Shown here: in pieces, positions 3,405 to 5,627 of the stretch
How positions within the stretch are numbered: the stretch's first letter is position 1
Layout: each line of letters starts with the position of its first letter
Assembly: GCA_023251005.1 (NCBI GenBank)
Contig: JAHEZR010000063.1
Location: forward strand, 1-5,627
Direction of reading: 5' to 3'
Origin: Ignavibacteriota bacterium
Lineage (GTDB): Bacteria; Bacteroidota; UBA10030; JAHEZR01
DNA: 5,627 nt
The notes under the pieces: model-generated
The model's input: only the letters and a program-made list of their open reading frames with translations
What the model was told of the DNA's origin: nothing
The model's database searches: none
Made by a program: the position numbers and the translations under genes

Positions 3405-5627
3405 AACTTCGTGCAGAATGGAAAGCCTATGACTAAGCGGACAGGGGCATACACGCGTAAGGATTTATTTACTAGACCTGAGGTGCGTTCGTTCACTGGC
3501 AATGCGCTCAAGGAAATTGCATTTCCGCTTGGAGGCATCGGGGCGGGGAATGTTTCGCTCGGGGGCCGGGGGAATCTTCGTGACTGGGAAATCTTCAACC
3601 GCCCGGCGAAGGGACGCAGCCTTCCATACACTTTTTTTGCAATATGGGCGAAACATGAAAAAGAGAGTCCCCTCGCCCGTGTCCTTGAGGCACAGAGGAT
3701 GCCACCCTACGGACCCGCGTTTGGGTTACCGACAGGAGAGGTTTCGGGGCTTCCTCGTGTTAGAGAAGCACGGTTCCATGGTGAGTACCCTTTCGGCTCG
3801 ATTGAATTCATTGATGAAAGTCTTCCGGTGGATGTCTCGCTCGAAGCGTTCACTCCCTTTATCCCACTTAACTCAAAGGATTCAAGCATCCCAGTTGCTA
3901 TCTTTCGCTGGCGGTTGAAGAACAGAAGTCGGAAGGCGGTTGAGGGAACCATTGTCTTTTCGATGGCGAATCCCGTCGGGATAGCCAAGGAGGGTGAACG
4001 GCCTGGGAACTGTTTTGCAAATTTTTTCGGCAGCAATCTTAACGAATTCCACGAAGATCCAAATCTCCGTGGGCTGATGATGACGACCAAGAAGTATCAA
4101 CCGAACGACATCCGATACGGAAGCGTCGCCGTCGTCACGACCCACAGCGATCTCACGTACACCACCCACTGGCCTCGCACCGGATGGTGGGATGACATCC
4201 AGCAATTCTGGGATAATTTCTCCGAGGACGGCATGCTGAAAGCTCTCCCCGATGAAGGTCCCACGCCCGATGGTCGCACTGATGTCGGTTCCCTCGGTCT
4301 TCGATTTAAGTTGAGTCCCAACCAAGCTATCGACCTCCCTTTCATCTTGACGTGGTGTTTTCCCAATCGCGTGAACTACTGGGATCATGAACCCGAGGTT
4401 AAAGAAAAAGGGTTGACGAACTTTTACGCATCTGTGTGGACCGATGCATGGGCAGTTGCCAAGTATGTCTCGGAAAACATCGGAGTTCTGGAGCGTGATA
4501 CGCGGAAGTTCCATGACGCACTTTTCTCAAGCACCATGCCGGGTTACGTTCTCGATGCAGTTTCCAGTCAAGCCTCGATTGTCGCGACGAACACATGTCT
4601 TCGAACGGAAGATGGAAACTTCTTTGCATTTGAAGGTTGTGGGGATGAGGGTGGTTGCTGCCCGATGAATTGCACTCACGTCTGGAACTACGAACAAGCA
4701 GTCGCACATCTCTTCCCCGACCTCGAGCGATCGATGCGGCGAACGGATTTTAAGGTGAACACGAACGAGAAGGGGGACATGGCCTTCCGAACCAAGCTGC
4801 CGGTTCTGCTCACTCGCTGGCAATTCAGGCCTGCGGCAGATGGCCAGATGGGCACTGTGATGAAACTTTACCGCGAGTGGAAACTTTCAGGTGATAGAAA
4901 ATTCCTTGAAGAACTTTGGCCCCATGCAAAACGTGCACTCGAATTTGCGTGGGACTATTGGGATAAAGACAGAGATGGTGTGATGGAGGATGAGCAGCAT
5001 AACACTTACGACATCGAGTTCCTCGGCTGGTCAACAATGACAAGCAGCTTCTACCTCGGGGCACTTCGGGCTGGTGAGGAGATCGCTCGCTTTCTCGGCG
5101 ACGAAGAGAGCGCGAGGAAGTATCGGGAATATTTTGAAAAAGGGAAGTCGAAGATAGAAGCGGAGCTTTTCAATAGCGAATATTACACTCAGAAGTACGA
5201 TCCAGAAAAAGCAAAGCGTTATCAATATGGGGAGGGTTGTCTGTCAGATCAGGTTCTAGGTCAGTGGTTTGCGAGAGTGGTCGGATTGGGTTACCTTTTT
5301 GATCCTGGACACTTGAAGAAAGCTTTGAGTTCTATCTTCAAGTACAATTGGAGGACTGACTTCGGCTCGCACGCGAGCGTCCAGCGCGTCTATGCACTTA
5401 ACGATGAAAAAGGTCTTGTTCTCTGCTCGTGGCCCCGTGGCGGACGTCCCGCACTCCCCTTCCCCTACTCCGATGAAGTCTGGACCGGCATCGAGTACCA
5501 AGTAGCATCTCACCTGATATATGAGGGTCTCGTCAAGGAAGGCCTCTCCATCGTTCGCGGCATAAGAGACCGGTACAATGGTGAACGCCGCAATCCCTGG
5601 AACGAAGTGGAGTGTGGCAACCATTAT
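3303..5627 (+). CDS. GH116 glycoside hydrolase (GBA2-like beta-glucosidase family) with Tat signal, 3' partial
   Basis: Retaining beta-glycosidase of family GH116, whose members act on beta-glucosides, beta-xylosides or glucosylceramide. The frame is open for 775 codons and cut by the window end within the conserved WNEVECGNHY. The family's usual length suggests a few dozen residues are missing. The N-terminus is a Tat signal (residues 1-34). The N-terminal beta domain (about 65-390) opens with AFPLGGIGAGNVSLGG and LRDWEIFNRP (73-101). The helical (alpha/alpha)6 domain runs from about 400. The likely nucleophile is E444 in FAFEG, and the likely acid/base D570 in HNTYDIEFLG; their 126-residue spacing resembles the archaeal Sulfolobus enzyme (about 127, from memory). 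D554, D556, D558 and E562 form a calcium-loop-like DKDRDG stretch. The DEVWTGIEYQVA segment with E725 and E731 and the terminal NPWNEVECG match the sugar-binding C-terminal part of the family. A cysteine-rich loop (C446, C452, C453, C457) follows the nucleophile. Substrate is not determinable; the Tat signal implies action outside the cytoplasm. Confidence 0.92.
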   Translation, partial: MRRHRRKISRRDFGKLVGLTLPLAAIGPGVLGSSNFVQNGKPMTKRTGAYTRKDLFTRPEVRSFTGNALKEIAFPLGGIGAGNVSLGGRGNLRDWEIFNRPAKGRSLPYTFFAIWAKHEKESPLARVLEAQRMPPYGPAFGLPTGEVSGLPRVREARFHGEYPFGSIEFIDESLPVDVSLEAFTPFIPLNSKDSSIPVAIFRWRLKNRSRKAVEGTIVFSMANPVGIAKEGERPGNCFANFFGSNLNEFHEDPNLRGLMMTTKKYQPNDIRYGSVAVVTTHSDLTYTTHWPRTGWWDDIQQFWDNFSEDGMLKALPDEGPTPDGRTDVGSLGLRFKLSPNQAIDLPFILTWCFPNRVNYWDHEPEVKEKGLTNFYASVWTDAWAVAKYVSENIGVLERDTRKFHDALFSSTMPGYVLDAVSSQASIVATNTCLRTEDGNFFAFEGCGDEGGCCPMNCTHVWNYEQAVAHLFPDLERSMRRTDFKVNTNEKGDMAFRTKLPVLLTRWQFRPAADGQMGTVMKLYREWKLSGDRKFLEELWPHAKRALEFAWDYWDKDRDGVMEDEQHNTYDIEFLGWSTMTSSFYLGALRAGEEIARFLGDEESARKYREYFEKGKSKIEAELFNSEYYTQKYDPEKAKRYQYGEGCLSDQVLGQWFARVVGLGYLFDPGHLKKALSSIFKYNWRTDFGSHASVQRVYALNDEKGLVLCSWPRGGRPALPFPYSDEVWTGIEYQVASHLIYEGLVKEGLSIVRGIRDRYNGERRNPWNEVECGNHY
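3397..3410. repeat. Perfect 14-base palindrome GAAGTTCGAACTTC
   Basis: GAAGTTC-GAACTTC is fully self-complementary and lies inside the proposed GH116 signal-peptide region, 18 bases before the alternative ATG 3429 and directly before an in-frame GTG (3411). It could be an operator or simply coding sequence (codons for Ser-Ser-Asn-Phe). A palindrome of this length arises by chance about once per 16 kb, so it is only suggestive. Confidence 0.35.

Noticed and set aside
3041..3631. 196-residue minus-strand open frame across the gap and the GH116 start
   Set aside because: Low-complexity Arg/Pro/Ser-rich product with no recognisable family; half of it is antisense to the conserved GH116 N-terminus.
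3502..3918. 138-residue + strand frame starting at an ATG within GH116
   Set aside because: It is out of frame with the GH116 reading frame, which is continuous through it and encodes conserved family motifs; no frameshift is needed.
3882..4514. 210-residue minus-strand open frame
   Set aside because: Antisense to well-conserved GH116 coding sequence; no family resemblance and no ribosome binding site.
5256..5624. 122-residue minus-strand open frame at the window end
   Set aside because: Lies opposite the conserved C-terminal GH116 motifs; a shadow of that frame.
2148..5627. DUF962, ferredoxin and GH116 as one operon
   Set aside because: Gaps of 158 and 301 bases, a good promoter before the ferredoxin, and no functional link between the products argue against a single unit.

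Overview
This is a 5.6 kb piece of a bacterial genome of middling GC content, carrying four protein genes, all on the + strand. No RNA gene, mobile element or CRISPR array is visible. The bacterial assignment rests on Shine-Dalgarno sequences before two of the genes, a TTG start, a sigma70-like promoter and a twin-arginine (Tat) export signal. I cannot name the phylum; the gene set would fit an environmental, carbohydrate-degrading heterotroph. Both ends of the window cut through genes.

Layout. Positions 1-2075 hold the 3' part of a family GH57 glycoside hydrolase (alpha-glucan active) with a C-terminal CBM20-like starch-binding domain; roughly the first 35-40 residues are missing. A 72-base gap with a possible promoter and an inverted repeat leads to a 112-residue DUF962/Mpo1-like membrane protein (2148-2486). 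A 158-base gap holds a weak hairpin and the best promoter in the window. It is followed by a 118-residue seven-iron (3Fe-4S plus 4Fe-4S) ferredoxin (2645-3001) with a strong ribosome binding site. A 301-base gap without a convincing gene follows. From 3303 to the end runs a family GH116 glycoside hydrolase (beta-glucosidase superfamily, GBA2-like), open for 775 codons and cut off by the end of the window.

The most useful reading is at the GH116 start. The first in-frame ATG (3429) gives a protein that begins directly at the conserved region. Reading 42 codons further upstream to a TTG at 3303, preceded by AAGGGTGAG, adds a textbook Tat signal (SRRDFGK followed by a weakly hydrophobic stretch). 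The enzyme is therefore probably exported already folded. Its catalytic domain also carries an unusual cysteine-rich loop right after the likely nucleophile.

How the genes may work together. GH57 points to alpha-glucan (starch, glycogen, maltodextrin) use and GH116 to beta-linked glucosides or xylosides outside the cytoplasm, so both flanks suggest polysaccharide breakdown. The ferredoxin and the DUF962 protein have no obvious link to this. The gaps and separate promoter signals argue for several transcription units rather than one operon. I see no convincing new multi-gene system here.
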